Assembly (NCBI GenBank): GCA_029880325.1
Contig: JAOUOP010000008.1
Location: 62,001-126,000 of the forward strand
Length of the DNA: 64,000 nucleotides
Reading direction: 5' to 3'
Origin: Myxococcales bacterium
GTDB taxonomy: Bacteria > Myxococcota_A > Polyangia > Polyangiales > JAFGIB01
In this document: in pieces, positions 19,303 through 34,300 of the stretch
How positions within the stretch are numbered: position 1 is the stretch's first letter
How the letters are laid out: the number at the start of each line of letters is the position of its first letter
Notes under the pieces: generated by a model
Database searches by the model: none
What the model was told of the DNA's origin: nothing
Seen by the model: only the letters and a program-made list of their open reading frames with translations
Made by a program: the position numbers and the translations under genes

Positions 19303-22300
19303 CTACTGTGCGCTCTGGCACTCGTAAGTCATGTACCAGCGGTAGAGTGTCGGACTCTTGCTAGCGATGTCGTTGGCGGTGAGGCGAATGCGCACCTTGG
19401 CGTAGGGCTTACCGTTACTTCCGTCGCTGAGGTTGTTGACGATATCGCCGGGCGGGCTGCGGTAGACGCACTCTCCGATTGCCGTGTCGCAACTGGAGAT
19501 CAACACGTAGCCCTGGCCGTTGTCGCCGTTTTCCGAGCAATCGGCGTCGGCGGCGCAGAAGCCCCTACGCTTGGGCGGACTGATGAACTGACACTGGCCG
19601 CCAGCGCCGCAGAAGCCGTCCTTGACCTCACCCGAGTCCAGCATCCGACCCTCGCAGTCGCTATCGAGGGTGCAGCCGCCACTGGTGGAGATCACAGTCA
19701 TGATCTCTTCATAGCGAGTGTCACAGGTGGCGAGCTCGGCCACTGTATCACCCGTGCAAAGATCGAAACTCAGACTCGTTCCGTACGGCACGTCGGCCTT
19801 GTAGAAGAAGTCGGTCCAGACCTGTGCCTCATTGGTGGTGCACTCCGGGTCGAGGAAGTCCACACGACCGTCGTTGTCGTTGTCGACTCCGTCCAGGCAG
19901 CTGCCGGGCAAACAGCCCGGATCCGGCGGATACTCCGGACGGATGTCGGGCGCGAACTCCCCGGCGTCGAGGTAGTCGCCGTCCATGTTCAGGTCCACAC
20001 CGGGATCGTTGAAGTCGCCATCGCCGTTATTGTCTACGCCCGGGTCGATGTAGTCGCCGTCCTGGTTGGCGTCGAACCCGCGGTCGATGGCGCCGTCGCC
20101 GTTGTTGTCCGCGCCGTCGCTACATGTATTGGCGCCCGCGACTTCACCCTCGAGCTGCCAGAAGTTACAGCCGCCACCGTAGACTTCCTGCTCGTAGCTC
20201 CCCGCGCTGGTGAAGAGACCGGCCGCCTGATCGACCTGTGTCGGGAAGTCCTGGTTGGTCGGAATGATGTAGACGGGAATCTCCTCCAGCACGTACTGGC
20301 CGTCGCCCACGATATTGACCTGGAAGTGGTAGCCGCCGAAGGGATCGTCGGGGTTCGGAATCAGGTTATTCGGGAACTCGGGATTGGTGATGGTGACGAC
20401 GAAACGCGGCTGGGCACCCGGCGAGCATCCGCAGATTTTGTTGCTCGTCTGCCAGGTCTCCGGCGGTTTGCACGCATAGCTGCAGCCGCTGGTCCACTGC
20501 GCACACACCAGCTGCTGCAGCGGATCTGCGGGATCGGTGCACTTCTGGTAGCTGATATCGAAGCCCGGGTTGCCCTGATCGCCGAGGGAGATGTCCATGG
20601 ACAGGAAGTTGGCCAGGTCGCGCACTGCCAGCGCCAAGCCCGAACCGATGCCGCTACCGCTGCTATCGATGAAGCGCGTCATGCCGTCGTTCAACGCCGG
20701 ATCGATGGCGCCCGAGGCCTTGGCCAACGCGCGAGCCTGATCTTCGGCTCCGCTGCAACGGCTACCCAAGCTGCAGGAAAGCACCGGCAGCACCTTGACG
20801 CCCGTACTGTCCAGGGCGTCGGTGACCTGGGTCAGCGTCGGCGGCACGTACTTGGTGCCCGGCACGCCGTCTGCTGGATCGCCGACCTGCAGTTCGTAGA
20901 AGCCCGGATCGGTCGCATCGCGCGCCTTCACGGTCAGATAGTAGGTATCGTCGGGGAGTGTCTCGGTGAAGAAGCTGTTGGCCTCACCGCGATCACTGAA
21001 GTCGCAGTAGGAGGGACTGGAGCTGGAGCTATAGGGCTGCATGTCCGGGCAGACGGTCTGGCAGCTGACCAGGTCGCCCGTTCCGCTGCGCAAGCCCAGC
21101 TCGTCGTAGAGCTTGATGTTGTAGTCCCCCTGCTGGAACTGACCGTCGCCCTTGAGCAATAGCGTGTAATCTTCGCCCGCCTTGACGTCGTAGCTGATGC
21201 GCTCCGCGAAGTCCGAGTCGGCACAGGCCACGGCATTGTCCGGATGGGCCACCGTGTCTCGCAGGTTCAACTGGTAGGTGCCGGTCTGGCCCGGCCCATC
21301 GCCCTTGACCACCAGGTAGTGGGTGCCGGCCTGCAAGTCCACCTCGAGCGCCGAAGTGTTGTTCGGGCCGCTGCCCGCATCACAGGCAATGCGGTTGAAG
21401 TCCGTGAAAGCGTCCGCATCTTCCACCTGGAGTTGGAAGGCCCCTTCGTCTCCATTCACGCCGGATACGATGGCGTAGTAATCACCCGCCGGATAGGTCG
21501 CTTCGATGCTGGATCCCTCCACCGCGCAGGCGATGGGCGTGTCGGCCGCCACACCCTGGGAGGCGGCGACGTCGTCGATCGAAAGCCTGTAACTGCCGGC
21601 ATCACCCGTGGTGTCGCCCTTGACGACCACGAAGTATTCCTTGCCACCCTGCACCGGAACGCCGTCGACCTTGCCGTCCATATCGGCGTCGCCACCGTCC
21701 AGGGTGCCGAGCGCACAGCCGATCTCGGTGCCGGCCGCGGAACCCGTCGTGCTCAGGTCGTTGAAGGTAATGCTGTAGGCGCCGCCGGCGCTGGCACTCG
21801 CTTGCGGGTCGGTGTCGCTGAGCACCACAATGTAGTCGCCGGCCGAAAGCTCGCGCGTGATCTTCGAGCCGTCGGCGGAAGTCGCGCAGGCGATGGACTG
21901 CGACGAGCTGGCGTCGCGGATCGACAGGTTGAACAGCTCGTTGGACGCGGCGTAGTTGCCGCTGCTGTAGATGCTACCTTTGACCACCGCGTAGTAGTCG
22001 CCCGCTGCGAGCGTCGCGCTCACCTGCGAGGCCGTCGTCGACCCGTCCTTGTTGTCGTTACAGCCCACGGACGTGCTGAAGACGTCGGTGGCGTAATTGG
22101 TGCCGAAGCTGGTCGCGTTGCCCGGGTAGATCGCGAGCACCGTGTCGAGCTGCGAACCCACAGTGTCGACCGTGATCTCACTCTGCTGCAGCAGCGTGAA
22201 CTTGAAGAACGCGTCCGGCGAGGTGGGGTCGGCGTTGCAGCCCATATTCGCCGCACCGGCATCGATGCTCTCCACCGTCAGCCCGTAGCTGCCACCCGCG

Positions 22301-25300
22301 GCGTCGTCCTTGACCACCACGTAGTAGGGAATGTTGGGCTCGATGGTCGCGGTCAGCGTCTGGGTGTCGATGGTCTCGTAGTCGCAGCCGATCATCTGTG
22401 CCTGGTTGCCCACCACACCGATGTCCCTGAACCTCACGTCATAGCTTCCGCCCACGGGGCTGTCGCCCGAAACCACCAGCGTGTAGCTGCCGGCGGGAAG
22501 CGTCTGGCTGATGTAGGAGGTGCTGGCGTCGGCGCAGGCGCGCACGCTGGTATTCGACGTCTCCTTCAGCGAGATTTCGTAGGGCCAGCTGGCGGTGCCG
22601 TATTCGGCACCGGCGCCGGTCCGGGCGCTGACCACCGCGTAGTAGTCGCCGGGCGCGAGTTCACGCTGGATGCTTGTGATGCCGTCGCTGTCGCCGTTGT
22701 CACAGCCGACGATGGTGCCGTCAGCGCCAATCGCGTAGTTGGTGCCGAAGTAGGTGGCCGACGAAGGGTAGATCGCCAGCACGCTGCCCTCCGGCGAACC
22801 CACGGGCGCGGTCGGCCCCGACGCGGCGATCGTCACCGTTGCGGTCTGCGCCAGCGAGAACTTGTAGAAGGAGTCAGCGGCGTTCAGATCGGCGTTGCAA
22901 CCCATGCCGGTGCCGGCCGCGAAGTTCTCCACCGTCAGCTTGTAGGCGCCGGCGTCACTGCTGGTCTGCCCCTTGACGGCCACGTAGTAAGGCTTGTCGG
23001 CCTCGACACTGTAATAGAGGGTGTCGGACGCGGTGTCGCAGGCCAGCTCGGTCGAGGCCTCGGCGAACTTGCCGTAGTCGCGGAAGCGTATCTTGTAGTC
23101 GCCCTCGGTCGGCGAGGTGCCACCGAGCCCGGCGAGGGCGACCCAGTAGGTGCCGGCATCGAGAGTCTGGCGCAGCGTCGGCTGCACACTGCCGTCGTGG
23201 CCCGCGCAGTAGCTGGAGCGCACGGCGTCGGCGTCGCGCACCGAAAGGTTGAAGGGCAGCTGCATGTCGGCGGCCCCGCTGCGCGCACGGACCACCACGT
23301 AGTAGACGCCCTGGGGCAGCCATTGGTTGAAGCTCGGATGGGACGACGTTCCTGGATCGTAGCTTCCGCAGGCGATCAGGTCGTCGGGCCGGCTGTCGGC
23401 ACCGACCGTGCAGCTGCCGGGTTCATCCCAACAGCTGCCGCTGGCGTTGTCGAGTACGTCGGTGCCGAAGTCGGCCGCCTGTGGGAAGAGGGCTACCACG
23501 GTCTCGAGCGTCGAGCCCTCGGCGTCGATGGTCACGTTGGCACCGGCCGGGTCGGTGACCTCGAACTCGAAGAAGGCCTCGCCCGCATCCGGCACGTCGC
23601 CGCAGCCGAAGCTCGGCACGCCCGACAGGTCCTGCACGCGCAACTCGTAGGCGCCAAAGTCCAGAGCGGTCTGCCCCTTGACCACCACGTAGTAGGGCAC
23701 ATTGCCGTTGAGATCGGCCTCGATGGCCGTCCCGTCGCAGGCGACCAGCGGCGCCGCCGAAGCCGCCACGCTGGCCTGATCCTTGATCAGGAGCTTGTAG
23801 CTCGTATCAGCCGGCACCACGCCATCCTGCGGCGTGATGCCCACGTAGTAGGTGCCCGGGTCCAACTGCTGAGTGATACTCGTACCGCCGCTGGCGCTGC
23901 CGTCGCCGCAGGCGATGGCGCCGAGCCCGTCCTGGTCGTAGATCTCGAGCTGGACGGCCTGATCCCCGAGGCCACCGGCGACCGCCGAGCCGCGGTAGAG
24001 CACGTAGTAGCTCCCGGCGGTCAACGCACAGGTAATCGGCGTCGTGGTCGGGGAGCACGGACATCCAGCCACCGCAGTGCCCGTGTTGTCGAAGACCTGG
24101 AACGACCCGTCTAGCACCGAGGCCGACATGTCCAGGGTCACATCGCGGTCGCTGGCCAGGGAGAACTCGACGTAGCCGTCGGGCGCCGAGATCTCGGTGG
24201 CGCAGTCCATCGCCTCGACGTCGGTCACATCGGTGATCGCCAGATCAAAGCCGCCCGAGACCGCGCCGTCGCCCTTGACCACCACGTAATAGGGCTGCCC
24301 GGCTTGCACCGTCTGGGTCAAGGCCATCTTCCTGGGATCGCCCCCCGCATCCGGCACGCCGCTGGAGGCCACGCACGAGAGCGCAGCGGCCCCACCGCCG
24401 CCGAAGAAGCTCCACTCGGCGAACTGAAGTCTGTAGCTACCCGACACACCGCCACGCTCGCTCAGGGCCGCGTAGTAGGTGCCCGGCTGTAGGGTCTGCA
24501 CGATCCTGGCCGGCGCCGACGCCGTGCCATCATCGCAGAACATGGAGCCCACGCCGTCGTCGTCGCGGATCGAGATCCGCACCGGTTGCTCAGCCGCGCC
24601 GGCTGCCACGCTCGTGCCCTTGACCACCACGTAGTAGGCCCCGGCCGCGAGCGATGCGTAGCTCTTGCTGACGCTACTGTCGCCGCAGGTGCCAACCGCG
24701 GTGTCGTTGGCGAAGGAGCCGTCGGCGCCCACGTCTCGATAAAGCTGGAAGGCCGCGCTTTGGCTCGAGCCGCCGATGTCGACGGTGATATTGCGCGTCG
24801 AAGCCAGCGTAAACGCGTAGTAGGCATCGGGGGCCGACAGGTCCGCACCACAACCGATGTCGGTGGCGCTTTCGTGGAGCGCCGCCGTGGGCGAAAGCGA
24901 GCCGACGTCGGTCAGGGTCAACTCGTAGCTGCCGACCTCGCCGTTCAGCTCGCCCTTGACCACCGCGTAGTAGTCCTTGCCCGCCTCAACCGCCACGTCC
25001 ATGGTCTCGCCCGTGGTGCAGGCGACGGCGCTGCCACCGCCCGCGGCGAAGCTGGTGTCGCCGATGGAGAGGCTGTAGCTGCCGAAGTCCGGCGCGGCCG
25101 CGCTGGTGTTGGTCAGGCCCACGTAGTAGGTGCCCGGGCTCAGCGTCTGCGTGATGCTGGCTCCGGTGACCGCAGTACCGTCGGCGCATGCCAGCGAGCG
25201 CTGGCCCTCGGGGTCGCGGATCGAGACCTGGAAGGGTTGCTCGCCGAGGCCATCGCTGGCGTCGGTGCTGCGGATCTTCACGTAGTAGGTGTCGGCGACC

Positions 25301-28300
25301 AGGTTGGCGCTGATTTCGCCGGTGCCCACGCCGGTCTGGGCGCAGCCCACCAGGGTGTCGGCGGCGGCGCCGTTGTCCTTCCAGACTTCGAAGACCGCGT
25401 TCAGGGTCGAACCGTTCATGTCGACCACCACGTCGCGACCGCCGGCGTCGGCCACGGTGAAGGCCATGTAGGCATCCGGCGCGCTGTCATCGGCGCTGCC
25501 GCAGCTCATGTTGGCGACCGCACCGACGTCGTCGATGTGCAACTGGTAGGCGCCCTCATCACCGCTGCCAGCGCCCTTGACCACCACGTAGTAGGGCGTG
25601 CCAGCCGTGACGTCGTACTCGAATGCGTCGCCGGCGCAGCTGAGGAATTGGGCCTTGTTCTGGGTGACGGCCTTGTCCTCGAAGGAAATGGTGTAGGCAC
25701 CCGATGTGGCGCCGCCGTCGACGCTGTTGCCGGTGACCGCCACGTAGTAGGTGCCCGGTCCCATGGTCGCATCGATGGTGCCGCCGAGACCGGTCGCCCC
25801 GTAGGCGCAGTAGTCGGCGGCGTTGACGCGCTCGTCGCGGATCGAAAGCTCGAAGGCGGCTTCCGCGGCACCACCGCTTCCGTCGGTACCGCGCACCACC
25901 ACGTAGTAGCTGCCCTGGGCCAGCGTGCGCGTCAGCTCGGTGCCGCCGTTGCTACAACCCTGGGAGACGCCGGCTTCCGTGAAGAGTTCGAAGGCCGTGC
26001 TCAACGCGGAGTTCGCGGTATCGATGCTCACGGTGCGGCCGCTCGCGTCGCCGACGTCGAAGTAATAGATGGCGTCGGGAGTGGAGTTATCAGCGCCGCA
26101 ACCGAGCTGATTGCTGACGGCGCTCAGGTCCGTGAGGCTCAAGCCGTAGGCGCCCTGGTCGCCGGCCGTGCTGGTCGCCCCCTTGACCACCGCCCAGTAC
26201 TCCTTGCCCGCCTGCAGCGTCACGTCCACGAAGCCGTCGACGCCGCTGCAGCCCATGTTCGAAGCGCCCACACTGGAGAGCGTCGCGTCCTGGAACTCCA
26301 GCTGGTAGGCCCCGCTGGTGACGCCGCCGGACAGGCCGGAGAGCCCGACGACGTAGTCCCCCGGCTGCAGGGTCGTGGTCATCGCCGCCTTGGTGCCTCC
26401 GGAGCTAGCGCAGTTGATGGATCCGGTGGCGTCCTTGTCACTGATGGTGACCTCGAGCGGGCGCTCACCGGCGCCAGCCAAAACGCTCTGGCCCTTGACG
26501 CGCAGGTAATAGGTGCCGGCCGCCAGGCTGACCGTCCGCGGCGAGTCGGCCAGCTCGTAGCAGCTGGCCTCGGCCACGACGTCGTTGCTGGTGTCGCCGT
26601 CGGCGCCCACGTCCTGGTAGAGCTGGTAGACACCCGCCAGGTCACCACCGCCGTTACCAAAGGCGAGCTCGACGTTCATCGGGCCGCTGCCCACGGTGAA
26701 CTCGTAGTAGGCGTCGGGCGCGCTCGGATCGGCATCCACGTTGGCCGCGCCGCAGCCGGTGAGGTTATTGACCGCGCCGATGTCGGTCACCGCCAGGCCA
26801 TAGGCGCCTTCGTGACCGCTGTTGATGCCCTTGACGACCGTGTAATAGGTCTTGCCGGCGGTCACGGCGACGTCGACGAAATCGGTGGCGCAGGCCAGCT
26901 GGGTCGCGCCGCTGGCCAAAGTGTTGGGGTCGGAGAAGTGCAGCCGATAGGCCCCCACGTCGCTGCCGGCTTGACCGGTCATGCCGACCCGGTAGCTGCC
27001 CGCCGCCAGCCGATCGGCCCCCGAAAGAGTCAGCGCTCCGCCTACGGCGGTGGTGCCGCTGGCGCAGCTAAGCGCGCCGATGCCATCGACGTCCCTGATC
27101 GAAATCTCGAAGGGCTTGTCGCCCGCGCCGGCCGCGAAGTCCGTGCCCTTGACCCTCACGCGGTAGTCGCCCGCGGGCAGCGCCGCCGAAATCAGGTTGG
27201 CCCCGGCGGTGTCCGAACAGCCCAGGACCGCGCCCGCCGTGGTCTGGAGCTGGTAGACCGCGCTCAGAGTCCCGGAAAGCGCGACCTCCACGTTCTGGTT
27301 GGCCGGCCCCGCCAGATCCGATACCGAGAAGTCGAGGTAGGCATCGGGGGCAGCGTCATTCCAACTCGCCGCACAGCTGGCGTCGGGATCGGCCACCGCC
27401 CCGCTGTCGGTGACGGTCAAGTTGTAGCCGCCGCTCTGATTGGCGGCCTGGCCCTTGACGATCACGTAGTAGGTCTCGCCCGCATCCACCGGCAGTTGAT
27501 ACTCGCCGGCCGAGCAGCCGAGGAAGGTGGCCCCGATCGGCCAGGCCACGTTGGGATCCTGGAAGTGAATCGCGTAGCTGCCACCGGCCGATGCCTGGCC
27601 CGTGAGGCCCACGTAATAGGTGCCGGCGGGTAGGCGGTTACCGCCGGCCTGGGTGCGCGAAATGCTGGTGCCGGTGACGGCGACGCCGTCGGCGCAGTCG
27701 AGGGCGCCGGTGCCGTCGGTGTCCTTGATGCTGGCGAAGAAAGTGCCCGAGTTGCCCGAGGTGCCGCGGGTCTTGATGTAGTACTTGCCGGCGGTGGTCT
27801 CGACGTTCGCAAAGGTGTGGGGGCCGTTGTAGCAGGCCGCGGTGACCAGCGTGTCGTCGGCGGTGGCGCCCAAGGTGCCGTCGTCGCGGTACAGCTCCCA
27901 CGGCGCGTTGGCGTCGGCTCCGGCGGCATAGCTGTCGGCGATTTGCGTGGCGCCCAGGGCCGCACCGTAGATGCGCAACTCGTGAATGGTGGCGGCCAGC
28001 TCCGGATCGGCGCTGTCCTGGGAGCGGCCGATCCAGTTATTGACGTCATTGACCAGGTTGAGCGCGTCGGTGCCGGCGAGCGTCACCGGCGAGTTGGCAT
28101 CCTCGGCACCGTTGACGTAGAGACGCAGCTGATTGCTGCCGTCGTCGAAGACCACCGCCAGGTGTGTGAGCGTGGTCGGCAGCGCCGCGCTCGCCGAAAG
28201 GGTCACGGCGCTGCCCGCGGGCTGCTTAAAGCTAACCTGCGGCACGCCCGCGCCACCATCGGCGGCCAAGGAGAGATAGCTCACGCGCGCGCCCTGGGCG

Positions 28301-31300
28301 CCTTCGCTGCCGCTGTCGCCGAAGTCGAAGATGCGCTCGCCGGCCACCGAGGTACCCGCCGTGAGCCACACCTCGACGGTGGCGTCGCTCAGGGCGCTGA
28401 GCAATCCATTGGGCAGGTTCGCGTGCTGTTCGGCAGCGCCGCTGAGCACGAGGTCCCCCGAAAGCGCTCCGTTGATGACGTGCCCGTCGGCGGTGGCTAC
28501 CAGATCCTCGACCAGGGTGCCGGTGCCCGAGAAGTCGTAGCGATGGGCGACCGACGAGTGGAGTTTGTCGACCTCAACTTCCACCCTGCGCGCCGCCGCC
28601 ACGTCGAACTCGAAGTAGGCGTCGGGCGAGTCCGGGGCGTCGTTGGCGCAGGCCATGTCCGCGACGGCGCCCACGTCCCCTACCCGCAGCGAGTAGGAGC
28701 CGGTGTCGGCGACATCGTCGCCCTTGACGACCACGTAGTAGTCGCGACCGCCGGTAACTGTGGTGCTGAAGGCGGTCGAGCCGCCGCTGGTCACCGAGGC
28801 GCAGTCCAGCTGGGTGGCGGCCGCCGGCAGCGTGCCCTGGTCGCGGAAGCGGATGAAGTAGTCGCTGGCGGTGGTGCCCAGGGGCCGGGTGATGCCGACG
28901 TAGTAGGTGCCCGCCGCCAGCACCTGCGAAATCGTGGCCTCGCCATTGGCCAGGCCGGTTCCGGTATCACAGGCGATGGCCGTGGGAGTCTGGTAGGCCA
29001 GGGCCTCCTCGTCGCGCACGCCCAGGCTCACGATGCCGGTCGGCGACGCGGTCGCACCCTCGGGCTGCTTGACCACCGCGTAATAGGTCGAGCTCGCCGC
29101 CAGCAGTTGGGCGATGCTGGGGGAGGCCGCGTCGCTGCAAGCCATGAAGGTGCCGCTGCTGTCGTAGAGCGCGAGCACCACGGAAGCCGTAGAGCCCTCG
29201 GTCTCGATGGTGTAGTTGCCCGCCCCGGTGGCGCTGGTCGTGAATGCGAAGTAGGCGTCCTTGCCGTCGTAGGGATCTTCGCCACAGGAGGCCCACTCGC
29301 GCGCGTCCTTCCAGGCCAACTCCAAGTTGTAGTCACCCAGGGCCGCAGCGCTGCCGTTCTTGACCACCACGTAGTAGGTCTTGCCCGCGGTGACCTGCAG
29401 GTCGTTGATGACGACCGTGTTGGCGCTGGCATCTGCGTCGGCCAGCGGCTGCGAGCCGGCGACGTTGCCGGTGTTGTCGTCGGTGACGCAGCCGACGCTG
29501 TCGGCCGGCAAAAAGTCGACGCCCGAGGCGGCGAGCCCCGTGCCGCCACCGGTGGCGTTGAGGTAGATGCGACCGTAACCACCGCCACCGCCGCCGCCGC
29601 CGGGCTCTTCGCCGAGGCCGCCGGTGTCGTTGTCACCGCCGGTCGGGGCGAGCGTGGTGCCGGTCAGTCCTTGATAGGCCAGAACGCCGCCGTTGCCGCC
29701 GTTGCCACCAGCGCCGGCCTTGAGACCACCGACCGCGGCGCCGGAGCCCGCGCTGGTGCCCGCGACGCCATTGGCGCCGGTTTGGCCCGCGTTGCCGCCG
29801 CCGCCGCCGCCGCCACTGCCACCGTTGGCCGTGATCCAGCCAGCGAGGCTGAGCGTGTCGCCCTCGACCACGAGCGAGCCCGCGCTGCCGCCACCGCCGC
29901 CGCCGTCGGCATTGTCACCGCCGGTGCCGCCGCCGCCCGAAGCGGAAATCACCCCCGTGGCCGACATGGTCAAGGCGCCCGACGCGCTGATCTGCAGCAC
30001 GCCGCCGGCCTGGCCCGCGGCCGGATTGGTGGTGGTGCCCATGCCGCCAGCGCCACCCGCGCAGCCGCCGGCCAGCGGGGAGCTGGAGCCATGGACGGCG
30101 CCGGCCGCGCCGCCGCCCTGGTCGCCGTCGCCGTCGCCTCCGAGACCACCTGTGGAGCCATAGCCACCACCACCGCCGCCCGAGGCGCCGCTGCTGCTGT
30201 TGGGCCCCGCCCCGCCCGAGCCGCTGGAGCAGTCCTGACCACCGCCGGCGCCGGAAGCCGTCGTGCTGGCGTCGGCGCTCACATGACCATCGATGGTCAC
30301 CGCGCCGTCGACCAGCAGGATCACCGGCCGCGTGCCCTCGAGCTTCAGCGTGTGCCCGCTGGCCACGCTCAGCCCGGTGAGCTTGACGACCAGGGCCTGG
30401 GTGGCGCCGCTCTGGTTGAGCGCCTCGTAGGTCGGCGCCGTGCCGCACCAGTTGGTGAAGGTCGGGGTGCCATCGACGGCGCCGCTATTGATGGTGGTCG
30501 TCGTCGCACCGGCACAGGTGTTGTCCAGGCTGGTGTTCGGGGCGCCGGTGAAGTCCACGCCCGTGGTGTCGAGGTTGCTGGCCCAGGTCTTGGCCGCACA
30601 GCCGGACCCGCCCGCCAGGGTGCGCGCGACCGCCCAGCCGGCGCCACCGCCACCGCCGCCAGCGCCGTCGCCAGCCTCGTTCTGCGTCGAGGTGGCCTGG
30701 CCGGCGACGCCTGCACCGGTGCCGCTGCCGCCGTTGCCGCCATTGCCGCCGTCACCGCTGGCGCCGCCGAGGCCGCCACTGCTCGCGTTGTTGGGGCCGT
30801 CGCCGCCAGCGACACCATCGGCGAGGTCGTCGTCGTTGCCCTCGCCGCCGCCGCCTCCGTTGGCCGTGACCCAGCCGCCCGCGTAGATGTCGAGCACCGA
30901 GGCTTCCACCAGCACGGTTCCGCCCGAGCCGCCGCCGCCGCCGCCATCCTCCTGGTTATCGCCCGCGCCGCCACCGGCGCCATTGGCCTCGATGCGGCCG
31001 CTGGCAGTCACCGTCAGTTTGCCCGTAACGCTGAGTTGCACCGCGCCACCGGCGGCGCCGCCGCTGCCGCCAGTGCCCGCGCCCGCGCCACCCTTGCCTC
31101 CAGCACAGCCGCCGCGCAGGGGCTCCCCCGCTTCGGCCGGCGAGCCGGCCTGGGCCGCGGCACCGCCGGACGTGCCTCCAGCGACGACGTTGCCCGCACC
31201 GCCAGCGCCACCGGCGGTGCGCATGCCGCCACCCTGGCCACCGCTGGCGCCGTTGGCGGAGGTGGCGTCGTCGGTTCCCGCCGCGCCGGTCGAGCCGGTG

Positions 31301-34300
31301 CAGCTGACGTGACCGCCGGCACCGGGCGTGGTGCCGCTGGCGCTGGCGTCGATGGTTCCGGCCACCAACACATCACCCTCGACGGCGAAGACCACGGGCT
31401 TGTCGCCGCGCAGGGTCAGGGTCGTGCCCGCCGAGACCGACAGGCGCTTGAGCGGAATCACGACCACGCTCGGGCCCAGGCCGCTGGTCTGGCTCTGGAT
31501 CTGGGGCGTGGGCCAGTCGCCGATGGTGTTCTGCACGAAGCTCTGGGCGCCGCCCACGCTCACCACGGTGGAGCCCGAGCGCTGGTTTTCGTACTCGAGC
31601 TTCACCCAGTCGGCGCTGCGGGCGCTGGCCGCCACGCGGAATTCGTCGAGCACGCCGCCAGCGCCATTGCCGGCGGCGTACGGAACGTCGCCGAGCCAGA
31701 GGTCACCACCATTGGTATTGAAGCTCGCGGGAATGGTGCCGGCGTAGGTCAGGGGCTCGAGCACGCCATCGAGGTAGAGCTTCATGCGATCTTCGTTGGT
31801 GACGCCAGAGCCGTCGAAGACGTAGGTCCAGTGGCGCCAGGCCCCGGCCGTGATCGGCGAGGCCGTGGTCGTGCCCTGGGGCGTCGCCGAGCCATCGCGG
31901 GCGCGCACGTAGGCCTTGCCGGCGCTTTCGCCGCCCGCCATCAACCAGTTGTTGGAGGTGCTGGTGCCCTTGGCGATCAGGATGTTGAGGGCGTTGAGGT
32001 CGTCGATGCGCGCCCAGCCCGAGGTCGTCAGCACGCTGCCGGTGTCGAGCGCCGCCACGTTGCCGAAGCGGATCTCGTCGCTGGTCAGGAAGTTCACGCC
32101 GTTGCCAATAATGGCCGCGACCGAGTCCGCCGCGGCCAAGCCCGTGCTGCCCGTGGAGTTGACCCCCTTGGGGCTGGCGTCCCGCACCATGCCGCTGGGG
32201 TCCTCGTCCAGGTGCCAGACGGCCTCGAAGCCGTTGCTCCAGGTCAGCGTCGAGTCGTGGGCGTAAACCTGCTGGCCGCCGTAGTAGACGTAGATGGTGG
32301 TGGCGGCCGTGCTGGAGACGGTGGGGACCTTGACCCAGGCGACGAGCTGGCCGGTCGCGGAGTTGTAGCTCTGCAGCTCGAACTCAAGGTCCACGCTGCC
32401 ACTGCTGTCGCGGAAGTAGATGTCGCCGCCGTCGCTGCGCGCCAGGCTCCGGATGTCGCCGTCGGTGAGATTCACCAGCACCGGGAAGTTGCTCAGGTCG
32501 GCGCCGATGTGGGCGTTGGCGTTGATCAGCAGCGGTTTGCGGTATTCGGTGCCGTCGACGGTGACGCAGCTGCCGCTGATCATGGCGGCAGCTGCGACCG
32601 AGGTGTCGATGGTCACGTCGCAGTTGGATGCGGCGCTGTGATCATAACTGAGAGCCGCATCGGCCGGATCGAAGTTGCTGGCGTCGCCCCAGCAGCCGCC
32701 GAAGTTCAGCTTGGGAGCGGCGTCGTAGACGGCCACGATCGGCGCCGCGATGTCGCTGGCGCCGCCAGCGGGCGTCACCGACATGCGCAGGGTGCCGTCG
32801 ACCGAGGGCGTGAAGGCGTAGACCGCGTCGCCGCCGCCGTCGCCGCCGCAGACCTCATCGTGGTCTGCCGTGCGCAGACCGGTGTCGCCATCGATGCTCA
32901 CGCGCTTGAGCGAAACGTCACCGAAGTCCATGGGCGTCTCACCGGTCTCGCCGAGCCCTGCGAAGTCGCTGGCCTCGACATAGCTCACCGGCTGGGCCCA
33001 GCTGGCGCCCAGGTTCGCGACGTCCGCTTCGCGCACGGTCCAGGCGCCGTCCACGGGACCGTAGCTCGCGGCCAGGGCGGCGGCCGCGGTGTCCTGCTCG
33101 TAGACGCCGCTCGAGGCGGGTCTGACCGCCGCCGGTCCGCGCGGGTCGCTGTCGAAGAGCGAGATCCAGTGGGCCGTGGTGGTGTCCTCGGCGCTGATGA
33201 AGACATCGGTGTCGGCCGCCAGCGTGAACTCGAAGAAGGCGTCTTCGTGATCGGCGGGCACGTTGCAGGTGCCCGGAGAGGCAGCCAGGTCGAAGACGTC
33301 CTGGTGCACGTTCTCGGCAGCCGCATCGCCGCGGTAGCCGACGGTGCTGCCGATGCTCACGATCTGAGGGCTGTCCATGCCCTCGTTGGCCGCTGCCAGC
33401 GCGGTGTAGCTGGCCGGATCGAGGTCGCTGTTGCTCAGGGGCAGGTCGCCGGCGCTGAGCCCTCCGTCGAAGAGCGCGATGGAGCCGTCGAAGGCCGGCC
33501 CCTCGAGGGCCACGGTGACGTAGGAGGTTGCCGTGGTCGAGAACTTGTAGATGGCGTCGGCGCTGTCATCGCTGAAGCCGCAGACCTGGGAGCCGGCGCT
33601 CTCGTCGTCGAAGCTGGGATAGCTGGCGGAGTAGCCGCCGGTGCTGGCCGCCGAGACCAGGTAGCTGGTGCCGTCGATTGCGCCGAGGTTCTGAACCACA
33701 CCGTCGGCCGCCGCAGTGCCCGCGACCTCGGCCGCGCCCGAACCGCTCAAGCTCGCCGAGTTGACGGTGCGAACCTTCCAGCCGCCATCGATGGTGCCCG
33801 CGTGCTCGGCGTTGCCGTAGGCGGCGGCACGGTTGTCGGCGTTGACCGGGGTGATGGCAGCGAAGTCGCTGGCCGCCGCCGTGACATTGTCCGGGCGCGT
33901 GATGGGCGTGGTGTCGTAGAGGGCGATGGTATGGGCGAAGGAGGTGTCGGTGGTCTCGATGACCACGTCTTGGGTGCCGTCGACCGTGAACTGGAAGAAG
34001 GCGTCGGCCGCGGAAGCGTTGGCGCTGCAGACGGCCCCGCCCGCGTCGCTGGATTCATTGAAGTGGTCGCCCGAGAGGTCGCTCGACATGGTGCTGGTGT
34101 TGCCGATGAAGGTGACCTGGGTGGTGAGCGGCACCACCGGCGCGCTGGCGAAGGTCTCGTTGCTCACGCCCACATCGGTGACCGGCGGCACCGTCTCCGT
34201 GTAGACCAGCGGATCGCCGAACCCGTTGTCCTCGTAGACCATCATCGCCGCAGCGAAGCCGGGACTCGGATTGTCGATGTTCAACTGAATGGTGGTGGCG

